In this document: positions 9,120 to 17,576 of the stretch, piece by piece
Numbering within the stretch: the first letter of the stretch is position 1
Layout of the letters: the number at the start of each line of letters is the position of its first letter
Assembly (NCBI RefSeq): GCF_028714655.1
Contig: NZ_JAQTLY010000005.1
Span: 1-64,000, forward strand
Direction: 5' to 3'
DNA: 64,000 nt
DNA from: Sulfurimonas sp.
Lineage (GTDB): Bacteria; Campylobacterota; Campylobacteria; Campylobacterales; Sulfurimonadaceae
Notes under the pieces: model-generated
Databases searched by the model: none
The model's input: only the letters and a program-made list of their open reading frames with translations
Told to the model about the DNA's origin: nothing
Translations under genes and position numbers: made by a program

Positions 9120-10619
9120 TTAAAACAGATAATTTAGCTCAAAACGGTACTCTTTGTATGAGTCTTTATCTGTGCCGCTTGTACGATTATCGGCATCAAC
9201 AGAAGCAAAACGAACTCTAGCGTCAAGCTGCGGTGTAAGCTGCTGAACTAAATCTATATGTATGACGCTCATGTCTGCTTGCGCTCCGGCGGCTTGTTTG
9301 CTCTCGTCAAAATTTTGAATCACATAACGACCCATAGCTTTAAACCCTTTAAGGATTTGAGCTTTGCCAAAGTCATAAGTCACTTCACCCATAGTGCTTT
9401 TCGTATTTGCTATCCAGTTAGTCTGAGCCATCGCACGGGTATATCCGCCTGTTGGAAAACCTCTCCACGGAGCAACCAAGTCTGCCTCATCGGCTACATC
9501 AGAGTAACCTGCCAGAACTTTAAGCGCACCTTTTGTTAAAACCAAACGAGCCATCCATGCCGAACCGTCAAGTGAATATCTATCTTTGTAGCCAAGCAAT
9601 GTTGTCGGATGTTTATCTCTTGCTAAATTTCCGCTAAGGCTTGCCCCGCCGATTACACCGCCACCGTCATCAATCTGGCGCATATAACGAAATCCCGGGG
9701 TTAGCGAAAAACCGTCTCCCAAGTTTACTTTATAGTTTACCTCTCCTATAACAGATGAGACAACATTGGGAACTGTCGTATATGTAGCATCAAATTCTAA
9801 ATTTTCAATAGATTTATTGTTTATAGCTGCTATTATAAGTTCATGCTCAGGATCTTCTCCCGCAGCTCTAAAATTTGCATAGCTTAATCCCTTATGAACA
9901 CCGCTGTCATCGTTGTTGTTCCAGCTATTGCCTGAAGAGTCTTTAAAAGTTAAAACATCATGAAATGAAGTATGATCTCTTAATTTTTGAGCAGTTAGGT
10001 ACGCACCTTTAAGAGTTGTTTTTGGTATCTCTTTTGATTCAAAGCTCAAACCCTCAAATGCATTTGGGATCATCTTTGTATCATTTGAAGCCGTAAGTGC
10101 CGATTCAAAAAATTGACGACCGAATTTAAACGATGTTTTTGAGATGTCATACTGCAGATAAGCCTGAGCCAAAACCGCCATATACCAATCACCGCCCGTG
10201 CTTACATCATATCGGCTGAATGTATCTTTACCCGATTTTACAAACCCGATATCCGCATTTTCTTCACGAAGAGAATCAAACGGACTGGAAGAATAATAAA
10301 AACCTGCCGTTGCACTTAGACCTGAGAGCGGAGCTGTTTTATAGATCAAACTGCCGCCGAGACCAAAAGCTTTATTGTCAGCATTTGTAGCGTTATTCGG
10401 AGCTTCCCAATCGTATCTAAAAATATTTGTTCTAAGGCGACCGTAAAACATACCGTTTGTAAACGCTTCGCCTATATTGTTTGCAGAGGATGGAAGAGTG
10501 TTGTATACTTCATCCATATTGCCCTGCAAAGTCCTTTTTGGTAGTACCTCATCTGCACTTATCGAAGCTGCAAGCGTACAAACAAGCGCTGCAACTAAAC
10601 TTAATTTTTTCAATTTCAT
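9120..10619 (-). CDS. Outer-membrane porin (OprD-like family of Campylobacterota)
   Basis: A 499-aa predicted beta-barrel. A typical signal peptide (MKLKKLSLVAALVCTLAAS, cleavage near ISA-DE) is followed by alternating amphipathic strands, and the last residues FELNYLF end in the terminal Phe used for barrel assembly. Motifs such as FKFGRQFFESALTASND and NWIANTKSTMGEVTYDFGKA resemble OprD-type porins common in Sulfurimonas and relatives. The substrate cannot be told. It is a single gene with an AAGGA ribosome-binding site upstream of the ATG at 10619. Confidence 0.82.
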   Translation of the reverse strand: MKLKKLSLVAALVCTLAASISADEVLPKRTLQGNMDEVYNTLPSSANNIGEAFTNGMFYGRLRTNIFRYDWEAPNNATNADNKAFGLGGSLIYKTAPLSGLSATAGFYYSSSPFDSLREENADIGFVKSGKDTFSRYDVSTGGDWYMAVLAQAYLQYDISKTSFKFGRQFFESALTASNDTKMIPNAFEGLSFESKEIPKTTLKGAYLTAQKLRDHTSFHDVLTFKDSSGNSWNNNDDSGVHKGLSYANFRAAGEDPEHELIIAAINNKSIENLEFDATYTTVPNVVSSVIGEVNYKVNLGDGFSLTPGFRYMRQIDDGGGVIGGASLSGNLARDKHPTTLLGYKDRYSLDGSAWMARLVLTKGALKVLAGYSDVADEADLVAPWRGFPTGGYTRAMAQTNWIANTKSTMGEVTYDFGKAQILKGFKAMGRYVIQNFDESKQAAGAQADMSVIHIDLVQQLTPQLDARVRFASVDADNRTSGTDKDSYKEYRFELNYLF

Positions 10620-10648
10620 TATATTATCCTTTCTCTACTCAATTTAAT

Positions 10649-11860
10649 TTAAAAATTCTCTAACAAAATCACATTTACAAAAGTATCTTTGCTAAGATCT
10701 CCGTCTTCTTCACCCGTTATCATTAAAGCACTGTTTTGTAACATATTTGTTAAAATTGCCGAACTTCCGACTTTTTTATCTCTAAAATTTACAAAATACC
10801 GACCGTCTACAATCTCGACATTACAAGCAGTAAACTCCGTAAGTCTGCTTCTTTTTGTAAAATCTTCGCTAAGTTTCGCTTCAACCGTTTTATATGCATT
10901 GCCACGACCCAGCATCTTTGCGATAAGCGGCAACACATATAAAATAGCCGTAACGGTTGACGAATAGGCAAAACCGGGAAGTGCCAAAATAAATCTATCA
11001 TCTTTTTGTGCTACCAAAATATGTTTTCCCGGTTTTATCGCTACGCCCTTGTAAATCACTTCGGCACCCAGAACAGGAACTATATCCTTTACAAAATCAT
11101 AGTCTCCAACGCTTACGCCGCCCGTGCTTACCAAAATATCGGCACAGCTGAGGGCATTTTGAAATGTCTGCATAATCGAGCTTCTGTCATCGCCGACCGT
11201 TCCAAGCTGCACCACTTCCGCTCCGGCTTGTTCAAAAAGCGCTGCGAGCGTGTAGTTGTTTGAGCTTCTGATTTGAGCTTCGTTATCGCTGCTGACACCC
11301 AAATCTAAAATCTCGCTTCCCGTTGAAATAACCGCAACGCGAGGTTTTAGTGCGACTTTTACCATTACGCGGTTAAGCGCCGCCATTACGCCGATTTCTA
11401 CAAAACCTATCTTCGTACCTTTTTTTATAAGTACATCTCCGGCTCTGTACCCCTCGCCTATCGGACGGACGGATGAACCTTTTGCAACGCTCTCGTTTAT
11501 AATGATTCTTCCGCCATCTACCGTGACATTTTCTATCTGGATAAGAGTATCGGCTCCATGAGGCATTTTAGAACCTGTAAAAGTTTTGATACATTCACCG
11601 CTTATTATAGTCCGCTTTTCATCGCTTCCTGCGGGGTTGTCTCCGAAAATAGCGATGCTTTTGCTCTCTAAATCGCTATGGATTACCGCATATCCGTCCA
11701 TTGAAGCAGTCGGAAATTGCGGATCATTAAACTCTGCAACGATATCTTCGTACAAAACTCTCCCAAGAGACGAACTTAGTGCCACATTCTGACTTCTTTG
11801 AGAATTTACCTGCAGCAGATCCAACATATTTTGGCTTGTTTCATAAGATAGTAGACTCAT
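10649..11860 (-). CDS. moeA: Molybdopterin molybdenumtransferase
   Basis: Inserts molybdate into adenylated molybdopterin. The 403-aa product has the expected N-terminal MoeA domains (SMDGYAV, GxMPxGADTLIQIENV-like), the molybdopterin-binding core with STGSEI and VSTGGVSVGDYDFVKDI, and a C-terminal domain IV. The usual LPGNPxS motif is changed to LPGFAYSS, a variation worth noting. It overlaps moaE by 4 nt at the end of a moaD-moaE-moeA operon, which would serve molybdoenzymes such as nitrate or sulfur oxidoreductases elsewhere. Confidence 0.94.
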   Translation of the reverse strand: MSLLSYETSQNMLDLLQVNSQRSQNVALSSSLGRVLYEDIVAEFNDPQFPTASMDGYAVIHSDLESKSIAIFGDNPAGSDEKRTIISGECIKTFTGSKMPHGADTLIQIENVTVDGGRIIINESVAKGSSVRPIGEGYRAGDVLIKKGTKIGFVEIGVMAALNRVMVKVALKPRVAVISTGSEILDLGVSSDNEAQIRSSNNYTLAALFEQAGAEVVQLGTVGDDRSSIMQTFQNALSCADILVSTGGVSVGDYDFVKDIVPVLGAEVIYKGVAIKPGKHILVAQKDDRFILALPGFAYSSTVTAILYVLPLIAKMLGRGNAYKTVEAKLSEDFTKRSRLTEFTACNVEIVDGRYFVNFRDKKVGSSAILTNMLQNSALMITGEEDGDLSKDTFVNVILLENF

Positions 11861-12294
11861 TTTAAGATTCCGCTCCCTTTTATAGCAGTTGAACGATCAA
11901 GCGCATAGATTCTTTTGCCGTCTCTTAAATCATATTTCCAGATAGGAGCGGATGCTTTAAAATCCTCTACAAACTCGTCTATAAACTCCAAAGCGACACG
12001 GCGTTTAGGAGAAAAAACGGCAGCAATATATGAAGATTCATGAAGCATCACATCCCCGCGCGAGTGAGCCATTTTTATAACCGCGCCTCTCTCTTTTGCT
12101 TTTCTTTGCCAAGCTTCAAACCAAGAGTTAAGTATGGGTTCATAGATATCAAAACTAAGTCCCTCAATACCGTCTTCGCTTCTTACGGTTCCGACAAAAG
12201 GTATATACGCCCCGTAGTTGCTATTTGCCTCTTGCTCGTACCAATCTTTTAAAATTTGTGGAACATCTAAAGCCCCGTCATACAGATAAAGCAT
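11857..12294 (-). CDS. moaE: Molybdopterin synthase catalytic subunit
   Basis: With MoaD converts precursor Z (cPMP) to molybdopterin. The 145-aa product has the MoaE pattern: GAYIPFVGTVR near the start, the central HSRGDVMLHESSYIAAVFSPKRRVALEF, and the catalytic-site lysine region KASAPIWKYD. It starts 3 nt after moaD and overlaps moeA by 4 nt, so the three proteins are probably made together. Confidence 0.95.
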   Translation of the reverse strand: MLYLYDGALDVPQILKDWYEQEANSNYGAYIPFVGTVRSEDGIEGLSFDIYEPILNSWFEAWQRKAKERGAVIKMAHSRGDVMLHESSYIAAVFSPKRRVALEFIDEFVEDFKASAPIWKYDLRDGKRIYALDRSTAIKGSGILK

Positions 12295-12297
12295 TAC

Positions 12298-12519
12298 TCA
12301 ACCTCCGCAAACAGGCGGAAGAAGAGCAATTCTGTCTCCGTCTTTTAGCTCTATATCTCTGCTGTTTACAAGCATATCGTTTATGGCAACGGCGGAGTTT
12401 TCCAGCCACGGGCGCATCTCTTCATCATTTTGCAATATTTTAGCCAACTCGCTCAAGTTCGCTATCTCTAACTTCAGAGACTCTTTTTGTATCGGACCTA
12501 AAAATTCTACTGTAACCAA
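12298..12519 (-). CDS. moaD: Molybdopterin synthase sulfur carrier subunit
   Basis: Small ubiquitin-like sulfur carrier of 73 aa whose C-terminal Gly-Gly (PPVCGG) is thiocarboxylated and fits into MoaE. The core has the beta-grasp pattern with VAINDMLVNSRDIELKDGDRIALLPP. It is the first gene of the moaD-moaE-moeA operon. The ATG at 12519 follows a weak ribosome-binding site (GGAG, near 12526-12529). Confidence 0.94.
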   Translation of the reverse strand: MVTVEFLGPIQKESLKLEIANLSELAKILQNDEEMRPWLENSAVAINDMLVNSRDIELKDGDRIALLPPVCGG

Positions 12520-12596
12520 AATATCGCTCCATAACTATTTTTATTGCTATCATTATATCAAACTCATCTTTTTTATTACCTGATATTACGCACTAT

Positions 12597-12656
12597 AATG
12601 AGCAAAGCCCATTCTAGCGGCAGGGACAGATGTCCCTTGCAGCCCCCTGAAGCCAC
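12597..12656 (-). repeat. Dispersed hairpin element, copy 1 (partial)
   Basis: Read on the minus strand this region contains CGCTAGAATGGGC, TTT, GCTCATT. It is the same stem-loop as in the copies at 18904-18960 and 44703-44766, but its left part has been replaced by another hairpin (gggac/gtccc at 12626-12639). It lies in the non-coding gap between moaD and mqnA. Confidence 0.5.
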
Positions 12657-12689
12657 ACAAAGCAAGCTTTATGAGATTTACAAAGTATC

Positions 12690-12719
12690 TTACACACTTT
12701 TTTTTTAAAAAGTGTGTAA
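12690..12719. terminator. Perfect 13-bp inverted repeat (terminator-like)
   Basis: The arms at 12690-12702 and 12707-12719 are exact reverse complements of 13 bases, separated by TTTT. The stem is A/T-rich at the loop end and contains CACAC/GTGTG. It lies between the divergently transcribed moaD and mqnA, so it is not an ordinary end-of-gene terminator. It could be an operator or a remnant of a lost gene. Confidence 0.45.
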
Positions 12720-12743
12720 AGTGAGTTATTAAGTTAAGCGCTG

Positions 12744-12749
12744 TATAAT
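12744..12749 (+). promoter_or_regulatory. -10 box of mqnA
   Basis: GCTGTATAATTTT contains a perfect TATAAT preceded by TG. It sits 28 nt before the GTG start, with a CGGAGAA ribosome-binding site in between (12766-12772). Confidence 0.6.
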
Positions 12750-12776
12750 TTTGCCAAATATCTCTCGGAGAAGTGT

Positions 12777-13427
12777 GTGGTTTTTGGAAAAATCGAGTAT
12801 CTAAATCTTTTGCCTTTTCATGTTTTTATGAAACGATTTGCAAGAACCTCTCAGCAGAGTATGAGTATGCACTACTACCGCGATGTTCCGGCAAAAACAA
12901 ACAAAAAATTTCTCTCACGCAGAGTCGATGCCGCTTTTATCTCAAGCATAAAAGCGAAAAATCACAAACATGTAAATTTAGGAATAATTGCAAAAAAAGA
13001 GGTTTTGAGCGTTTTGGTAGTTCCGCATGTAAATAATGTAAGCGATACCGCATCGGAGACTTCCAATGTGCTTGCAAAAATTTTAAATGTGCAAGGCGAA
13101 GTCCTTATAGGCGACAAAGCGCTCAGGTATTATCTGCAAAACAGACCTCATATAGATTTGGCGAAAATTTGGAATGAAAGGTATAATCTGCCTTTTGTTT
13201 TTGCGCTTTTGTGCTACCACAAAGATAGAGAGCTTTATAAAAAAATTGAAAAAAATTTCCTAAAATGCAGAGTAAAAATCCCAAGATATATTTTAAGCGA
13301 AGCCTCAATAAGAGCTGAAATTTCTCAAGAAAACATACTAAACTACTTAAAACATATCTCTTACCGTCTTGATACGAAAGCCAAAAAAGGTCTTGCCAGA
13401 TTTTACAAAGAAGCTTTAAAAGTATAA
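12777..13427 (+). CDS. mqnA: Chorismate dehydratase of the futalosine menaquinone pathway (MqnA-like)
   Basis: Likely catalyses the first step of the futalosine route to menaquinone, the pathway used by Campylobacterota. The 216-aa product begins with the family pattern GKIEYLNLLPFHVF, has DAAFISSIKA in the ligand-binding core, and ends with a helical region. It is shorter than many MqnA proteins (about 270 aa) but similar short forms occur in this phylum. The start is GTG at 12777, chosen for its ribosome-binding site CGGAGAA 4 nt upstream. Confidence 0.82.
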   Translation: MVFGKIEYLNLLPFHVFMKRFARTSQQSMSMHYYRDVPAKTNKKFLSRRVDAAFISSIKAKNHKHVNLGIIAKKEVLSVLVVPHVNNVSDTASETSNVLAKILNVQGEVLIGDKALRYYLQNRPHIDLAKIWNERYNLPFVFALLCYHKDRELYKKIEKNFLKCRVKIPRYILSEASIRAEISQENILNYLKHISYRLDTKAKKGLARFYKEALKV

Positions 13428-13509
13428 ATTCTCTTTCATCTCCTATTTTTTAACATGATTTCGTGATATATAATTAAAATCTATAAGAAATTATCAAGTT
13501 TGGGTTTGC

Positions 13510-13515
13510 TATACT
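13510..13515 (+). promoter_or_regulatory. Extended -10 box
   Basis: TGCTATACT (13507-13515) is a strong extended -10 box upstream of the small secreted protein gene at 13567, giving a leader of about 45 nt with AAAGG near 13556-13560 as ribosome-binding site. Confidence 0.5.
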
Positions 13516-13566
13516 CCTTATATCGTTTGGTTTAAAAAGTTAAAAATAATTATTTAAAGGTTCTAA

Positions 13567-14061
13567 ATGAAATTTATATTTTTACTGCTGCCTATATTTT
13601 TGTATGCCGGAAATCTTGTCGATGTAAGGTATCAAAGAAATGCTATTGAAGCGGAAAAAAATAGAATATTAAGCAAAAAATATGATATCAGAAGGGCAGA
13701 ATTGGAATTTGCAAAAAGCAAATCAGAAAAAGCTCAGCTAAAAACCGCTAATGACAATGCGCAAAAAGCAAATGAGTCGTATTATGAAAAGCTTAAAGAA
13801 AGAGATAACACAAGAAATATTGAAACAGCCGATACAAGGAGTACCAATAAAAACTTATCTGCCGCCGCTTATAAACCGTCTGACTTTAACGGCAAAGCGC
13901 AGCTTAAACTAGAAAATTTACATATTCTCGGAATCTCCAGCATTAAACCGTTTAAAGATAATAAGCTGATTATAGAAGCAGCCAACGGCACATTTGCACT
14001 GCCAAGAGAGAAGTTTAACGAGGCAGAGAAGATTAACTTTACTCAAGAATTACTGCAATAG
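13567..14061 (+). CDS. Small secreted coiled-coil protein of unknown function
   Basis: A 164-aa protein I do not recognise. It starts with a short signal peptide (MKFIFLLLPIFLYAG, probable cleavage after YAG). Residues 20-95 are strongly charged and alanine-rich (IEAEKNRILSKKYDIRRAE), typical of a coiled coil. Residues 105-164 look like a small folded domain with alternating strands (KLENLHILGISSIKPF, KLIIEAANGTFALP). It is most likely periplasmic. It stands alone between mqnA and the convergent phosphatase gene, with its own promoter. Confidence 0.6.
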   Translation: MKFIFLLLPIFLYAGNLVDVRYQRNAIEAEKNRILSKKYDIRRAELEFAKSKSEKAQLKTANDNAQKANESYYEKLKERDNTRNIETADTRSTNKNLSAAAYKPSDFNGKAQLKLENLHILGISSIKPFKDNKLIIEAANGTFALPREKFNEAEKINFTQELLQ

Positions 14062-14094
14062 CCTATGCCGATACACTTTTTCGTCCAAAAGAGA

Positions 14095-14688
14095 TTAATC
14101 TAACTTCGCTTTCTCACACTGTGTCGGCATATCATTTAGTCCTTGTTTCTCAACCCAAAATTTGTAGCTGCCTTTATTAGTATCGATTTGGACGACATAG
14201 ATACTGTCGAAATCGCCATTTTCCCATGCTGGCACTTTTATACTTTCAGGTACAAGAGCCTTAACTATTTCAACTATTAGATGGTGTTCCCAAGCTACAA
14301 AGATAGTAGCATCATCAAATTTGCCGTCTTTTAACTCTGCGACAAGCGGTTCAACCTCTAAAAAACCAAACTGAACATTTACCGGCAAACCATATCTGAT
14401 AGCAGTAGGCTCAATAGTTGCCAATGGTCTTATGTAATCATACAAAACTCCGCTATCCTTCTTTTGTTTAGCAGGATTTGAGGCAAAAACAGCAGTTGGC
14501 TTTCCAAACTTTTGTTCTAAAACATCCGGAAGTTTTAGGGCTCTATTTAGCCCTTGGCAATTTATCTGTCCCAACCCGCCAAGTGGTTTTTCACCGTGCC
14601 TGATAAAAACAATAGTCTCTACTCCAAATAACGATGTACAAAACGATAAAAATAGCCAAAATAAAACAACTTTACGCAATGAATGCAC
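14095..14688 (-). CDS. Secreted histidine-phosphatase-superfamily protein
   Basis: A 197-aa protein with an N-terminal signal peptide (KVVLFWLFLSFCTSLFG) and the phosphoglycerate-mutase-like signature FIRHGEK at about 28-34, in which the His is the phospho-acceptor. AWEHH, about two thirds along, supplies the second catalytic His. It probably acts on a phosphorylated compound in the periplasm; the substrate is unknown. It overlaps the upstream DUF4337 gene by 17 nt, so the two are likely co-transcribed. Confidence 0.72.
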   Translation of the reverse strand: MHSLRKVVLFWLFLSFCTSLFGVETIVFIRHGEKPLGGLGQINCQGLNRALKLPDVLEQKFGKPTAVFASNPAKQKKDSGVLYDYIRPLATIEPTAIRYGLPVNVQFGFLEVEPLVAELKDGKFDDATIFVAWEHHLIVEIVKALVPESIKVPAWENGDFDSIYVVQIDTNKGSYKFWVEKQGLNDMPTQCEKAKLD

Positions 14689-15250
14689 CTATCATAACAA
14701 CTAGACCTGCCACTCCAAGCCCCAAAGATGCAAGCCAGAATTTTTTATTTCTAGTGAGTGCCGAGATTGATGCCATGGCGATTGATATCTGCAAGAAAGT
14801 AATAGCAAAGCTGAGTATGTGATGTTTATGGTAGAAATGCTCACTCTCAAGATTTTTTGCTTCTCTCTTTTCTTCAAGTTTTTTAGCGTCAGCCTTTATA
14901 CTCTCTTGCTCTTTCTCATATTTTGCCACTTTTACCTTGAGATCATCCGCTTTTTCAGGAAAAAGTTCAGAACTTACCTTGTAAATATGCCCTTTTACGC
15001 TCTTTGCTTGATAAAAGCTCCACTGATCAGATGCTTCACTTTGCAATAATACAGCTTCATTTTTGCTCAAAATCGTATTTGCAGTGACTTGTGACTCATA
15101 TAAACCTGCTAAAGCAGTGATAATAGCTATGATAGCGGTGCTAAGAGATACAAAGGAAAGCCATCCTCTCTCCTCCTCCTCGTGATGCTTTATCTCCTCC
15201 ATTGCCTCTTCAACTTGTTTCAGTTGCTCTTCAATTGCGCCATGTTCCAT
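14672..15250 (-). CDS. DUF4337-like membrane protein
   Basis: A 192-aa inner-membrane protein. An acidic N-terminus (EEQLKQVEEAMEEIKHHEEEE) leads into one membrane segment (about 29-52). A coiled-coil domain (75-135, with SEASDQWSFYQAKSVKGH) follows, then two more membrane segments near the C-terminus (about 142-190). The order and the DQWSFYQAKSIK-type motif match the DUF4337 family, whose function is unknown. It is the first gene of a two-gene unit with the secreted phosphatase, and has an AGGAGA ribosome-binding site before the ATG at 15250. Confidence 0.72.
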   Translation of the reverse strand: MEHGAIEEQLKQVEEAMEEIKHHEEEERGWLSFVSLSTAIIAIITALAGLYESQVTANTILSKNEAVLLQSEASDQWSFYQAKSVKGHIYKVSSELFPEKADDLKVKVAKYEKEQESIKADAKKLEEKREAKNLESEHFYHKHHILSFAITFLQISIAMASISALTRNKKFWLASLGLGVAGLVVMIGAFIA

Positions 15251-15511
15251 CGTATTTTCTCCTTTAAATTAATTGAACTCTCTGAACAAAGCCGCTTCTT
15301 GGCTCTGTTTTAAAATTTTTCTTATTATAAACTTTTTATCTTTTTTTATTGTTGAATGTGCAGGTAAAATTGCTAAATTGATTGATGAGTATAAAAATAC
15401 TATAAAAGCCCTATGATTATTACACTCAATATTAGAATTTGTGCAGTAAAATAATCTTTTAAGTTTTGTTAAAGTGGTAGCGAGAAGCTTTGAAAGTGCC
15501 TATTTTAGGCT
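15251..15511. other. Intergenic region left of the integrated element
   Basis: No gene seen. The stretch holds the upstream region of the DUF4337 gene (minus strand) and A/T-rich DNA leading to the left attachment repeat at 15512. TTTGAAAG just before the repeat (15489-15497) also occurs just before the right repeat, hinting at a longer, diverged duplication. Confidence 0.5.
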
Positions 15512-15536
15512 AATGGTGCGGATGAGAGGACTTGAA
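15512..15536. repeat. Left attachment site: 25-bp copy of the tRNA-Leu 3' end
   Basis: Bases 15512-15536 are identical to 18767-18791, which are the last bases of the tRNA-Leu gene including its encoded CCA. No other part of a tRNA is present here. This is the expected trace of site-specific integration into a tRNA 3' end. Confidence 0.88.
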
Positions 15537-15661
15537 ATATAGTGTTTTTTCAAGTTTCTTAAAGTGTACTCATTAATCATCAAATAACGCCTATATCACG
15601 GTTCTCCAAGGGTTGTAATTATATCAAGTATTATCAAATAAAATCAAGTTTTTTCAATAAT

Positions 15662-15691
15662 GGTGACTAATTAGTCACCCTTTTAGTCACC
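15662..15691. promoter_or_regulatory. 18-bp perfect palindrome plus half site
   Basis: ggtgactaattagtcacc (15662-15679) is a perfect palindrome, followed by a further half site tagtcacc (15684-15691). It lies 250 bp before the HipA-like gene. It could be an operator for that gene's own winged-helix domain or an arm site of the lost integrase. The half site recurs at 18684-18692 at the other end of the element. Confidence 0.5.
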
Positions 15692-15925
15692 AAAACAATG
15701 TTATAATATTTCTCTTAAAATTTATAAATATCATTTCCAATGAGTTTAATGTAAAAAACTAAAAATATATCTGGAAGTTTTTCTGTAGATGCTTTTATAT
15801 AAGTTGATTTTTTTATAAATAAATACTTAAAATATAAAATTTTGTCGTAAGTTGGATATAATATTAAAAAAGTATTAATTGTGATATTTTTGTCATAATA
15901 TGTCGTAAAAGGAAAGTTTGTAAAA

Positions 15926-17506
15926 ATGAAACTTAATCAAACTGAAGAGATTATTCTAAATATTGTTACGAAAGAACAAGAAATAGTTAGTTCTGAGCTT
16001 ATTTCAATAACTCAGATGAATCCTAGAACTGTTCAAAGAGCTCTAAAAAAATTAGCTGAGTATGGGCTTGTTGAAGCATTAGGTACGACAAAGGACAGAC
16101 GCTATAAACGAATCTACAATAAAGATGAAGCACCCCACCAATATATAGTATTTAACAGTGGCGAAAAATCCGGAAAACTCTCTTTTGGAAATGGAGAATA
16201 TACTTTTGTATATGACAAGAACTATAAAAGTGAAGAGTTTGAAGGTTTAAAAAAAGGTTCTACCAACAGAAGTTCAGAGTTGTTTCCATTTTTTGAAAAC
16301 CTTATTCCAGAGTACGAACGAAGGGAAAAGCTTTTACAAAACAAAGAGGATTTAGGACTAGTTTTAGAAGAGCTAAGCAACTCTCATGGTGCTTTGGATT
16401 TTATACCAATCAGTGAAGTACATAAGTATGTATCTAACTACGGGAAAAGAGCAAGTTGGGTAAGTGTAAAAAATGAGATACTGCAAGATAATGATTTTCC
16501 AAATTTACTAGACTTTGAACTGCTAATTGATGATGATATACTTAATGCCGACTCAAATACGGAACATTCCGATTTAAGTGGCTTTCAAACAAAAATAGAT
16601 GTAGAAATAGGTTTTAAAAACAAACAGATAAAAGAGTCTGATAGTGCAGAATATCTGCTAAAGCCACGAAATAAAAAGAAACACAACTATTTTCATGTAG
16701 ATGATGATGGAAAAAAGAGACATTTTCCATATATTGCGTTTAATGAGCATTTATTTATGAGCTTTGCAAAAAATGAGCTTGGTTTTAATGTACCATACAC
16801 AGCCATTGTAAAAGCAAAGGATATTGACTACCACTATATCACAAAAAGATATGACCGCTATAAGGGGTTGAAGTATCCCCAAAAAGATTTTGCGCAGGTG
16901 TTAAATGTACTAAGTAAAAATAAATACAAAAGTGATAGTCAAACTCTATTTGAAGCAATTAATAAAACATTGATGAACAAAGAGCAAAAGCTAGAAGCAC
17001 TGCGTTTTTATTATTACAGCTACCTAATTAAACATGCAGATTTACATCTCAAGAATATAGCTGCACTCAATATCGGAAATAACAAATATATACTTTCACC
17101 TTTATATGATCTCATCTCTATAGGAATTTACAACGGTGATGCTTACGATATAGGCTTAGGTATGAAAAGCCCCTATAAAAAACCAAAAAACTGGAATATA
17201 AATGATTTTTACAGTCTTGGCTCTACTATAGGTATTGCACCTATCGCTTTTAAAAAAGAGGCACGCAAAATAACTAAGATATTTCTTCAAAAAATGCCTG
17301 AATATATCGAAAAAGTGCAAGAGTTTGAAAAAATACACCCTTTACCAATGCAACAGACTAGAAATTCTAAAAGTAGTGCTACATTCTCAAAACGTTTAAC
17401 AAGCATGTTTGAAAATAAAATCATACAACTTAAGAAAAGTGGAATTATTCAAGAACTGGAGTTAGTTCAAGAAGCAGGCGGGTTGCTCAATGCAGAAAAA
17501 AATTGA
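15926..17506 (+). CDS. HipA-like kinase with N-terminal winged helix
   Basis: A 526-aa protein. Residues 1-75 form a winged-helix DNA-binding domain (helix-turn-helix around SSELISITQMNPRTVQRALKK). The rest follows HipA: FFENLIPEYERRE (about 127-139), the nucleotide-loop motif LSGFQTK (217-223), YITKRYDRY, the catalytic motif HADLHLKN at 370-377 (Asp372, Asn377) and LSPLYDL with metal-binding Asp395. HipA kinases are toxins that phosphorylate aminoacyl-tRNA synthetases and are normally held by a separate HipB. No hipB gene is adjacent, so the fused domain may take its DNA-binding role. At the position of the HipA autophosphorylated Ser150 there is Asp216. It is carried on the tRNA-Leu element. 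Confidence 0.85.
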   Translation: MKLNQTEEIILNIVTKEQEIVSSELISITQMNPRTVQRALKKLAEYGLVEALGTTKDRRYKRIYNKDEAPHQYIVFNSGEKSGKLSFGNGEYTFVYDKNYKSEEFEGLKKGSTNRSSELFPFFENLIPEYERREKLLQNKEDLGLVLEELSNSHGALDFIPISEVHKYVSNYGKRASWVSVKNEILQDNDFPNLLDFELLIDDDILNADSNTEHSDLSGFQTKIDVEIGFKNKQIKESDSAEYLLKPRNKKKHNYFHVDDDGKKRHFPYIAFNEHLFMSFAKNELGFNVPYTAIVKAKDIDYHYITKRYDRYKGLKYPQKDFAQVLNVLSKNKYKSDSQTLFEAINKTLMNKEQKLEALRFYYYSYLIKHADLHLKNIAALNIGNNKYILSPLYDLISIGIYNGDAYDIGLGMKSPYKKPKNWNINDFYSLGSTIGIAPIAFKKEARKITKIFLQKMPEYIEKVQEFEKIHPLPMQQTRNSKSSATFSKRLTSMFENKIIQLKKSGIIQELELVQEAGGLLNAEKN

Positions 17507-17576
17507 TACAACCTTTATATCATATAACACAAAAATTATATCAATTTTTAAAGAGTACAATATATGAGGTTTGATA

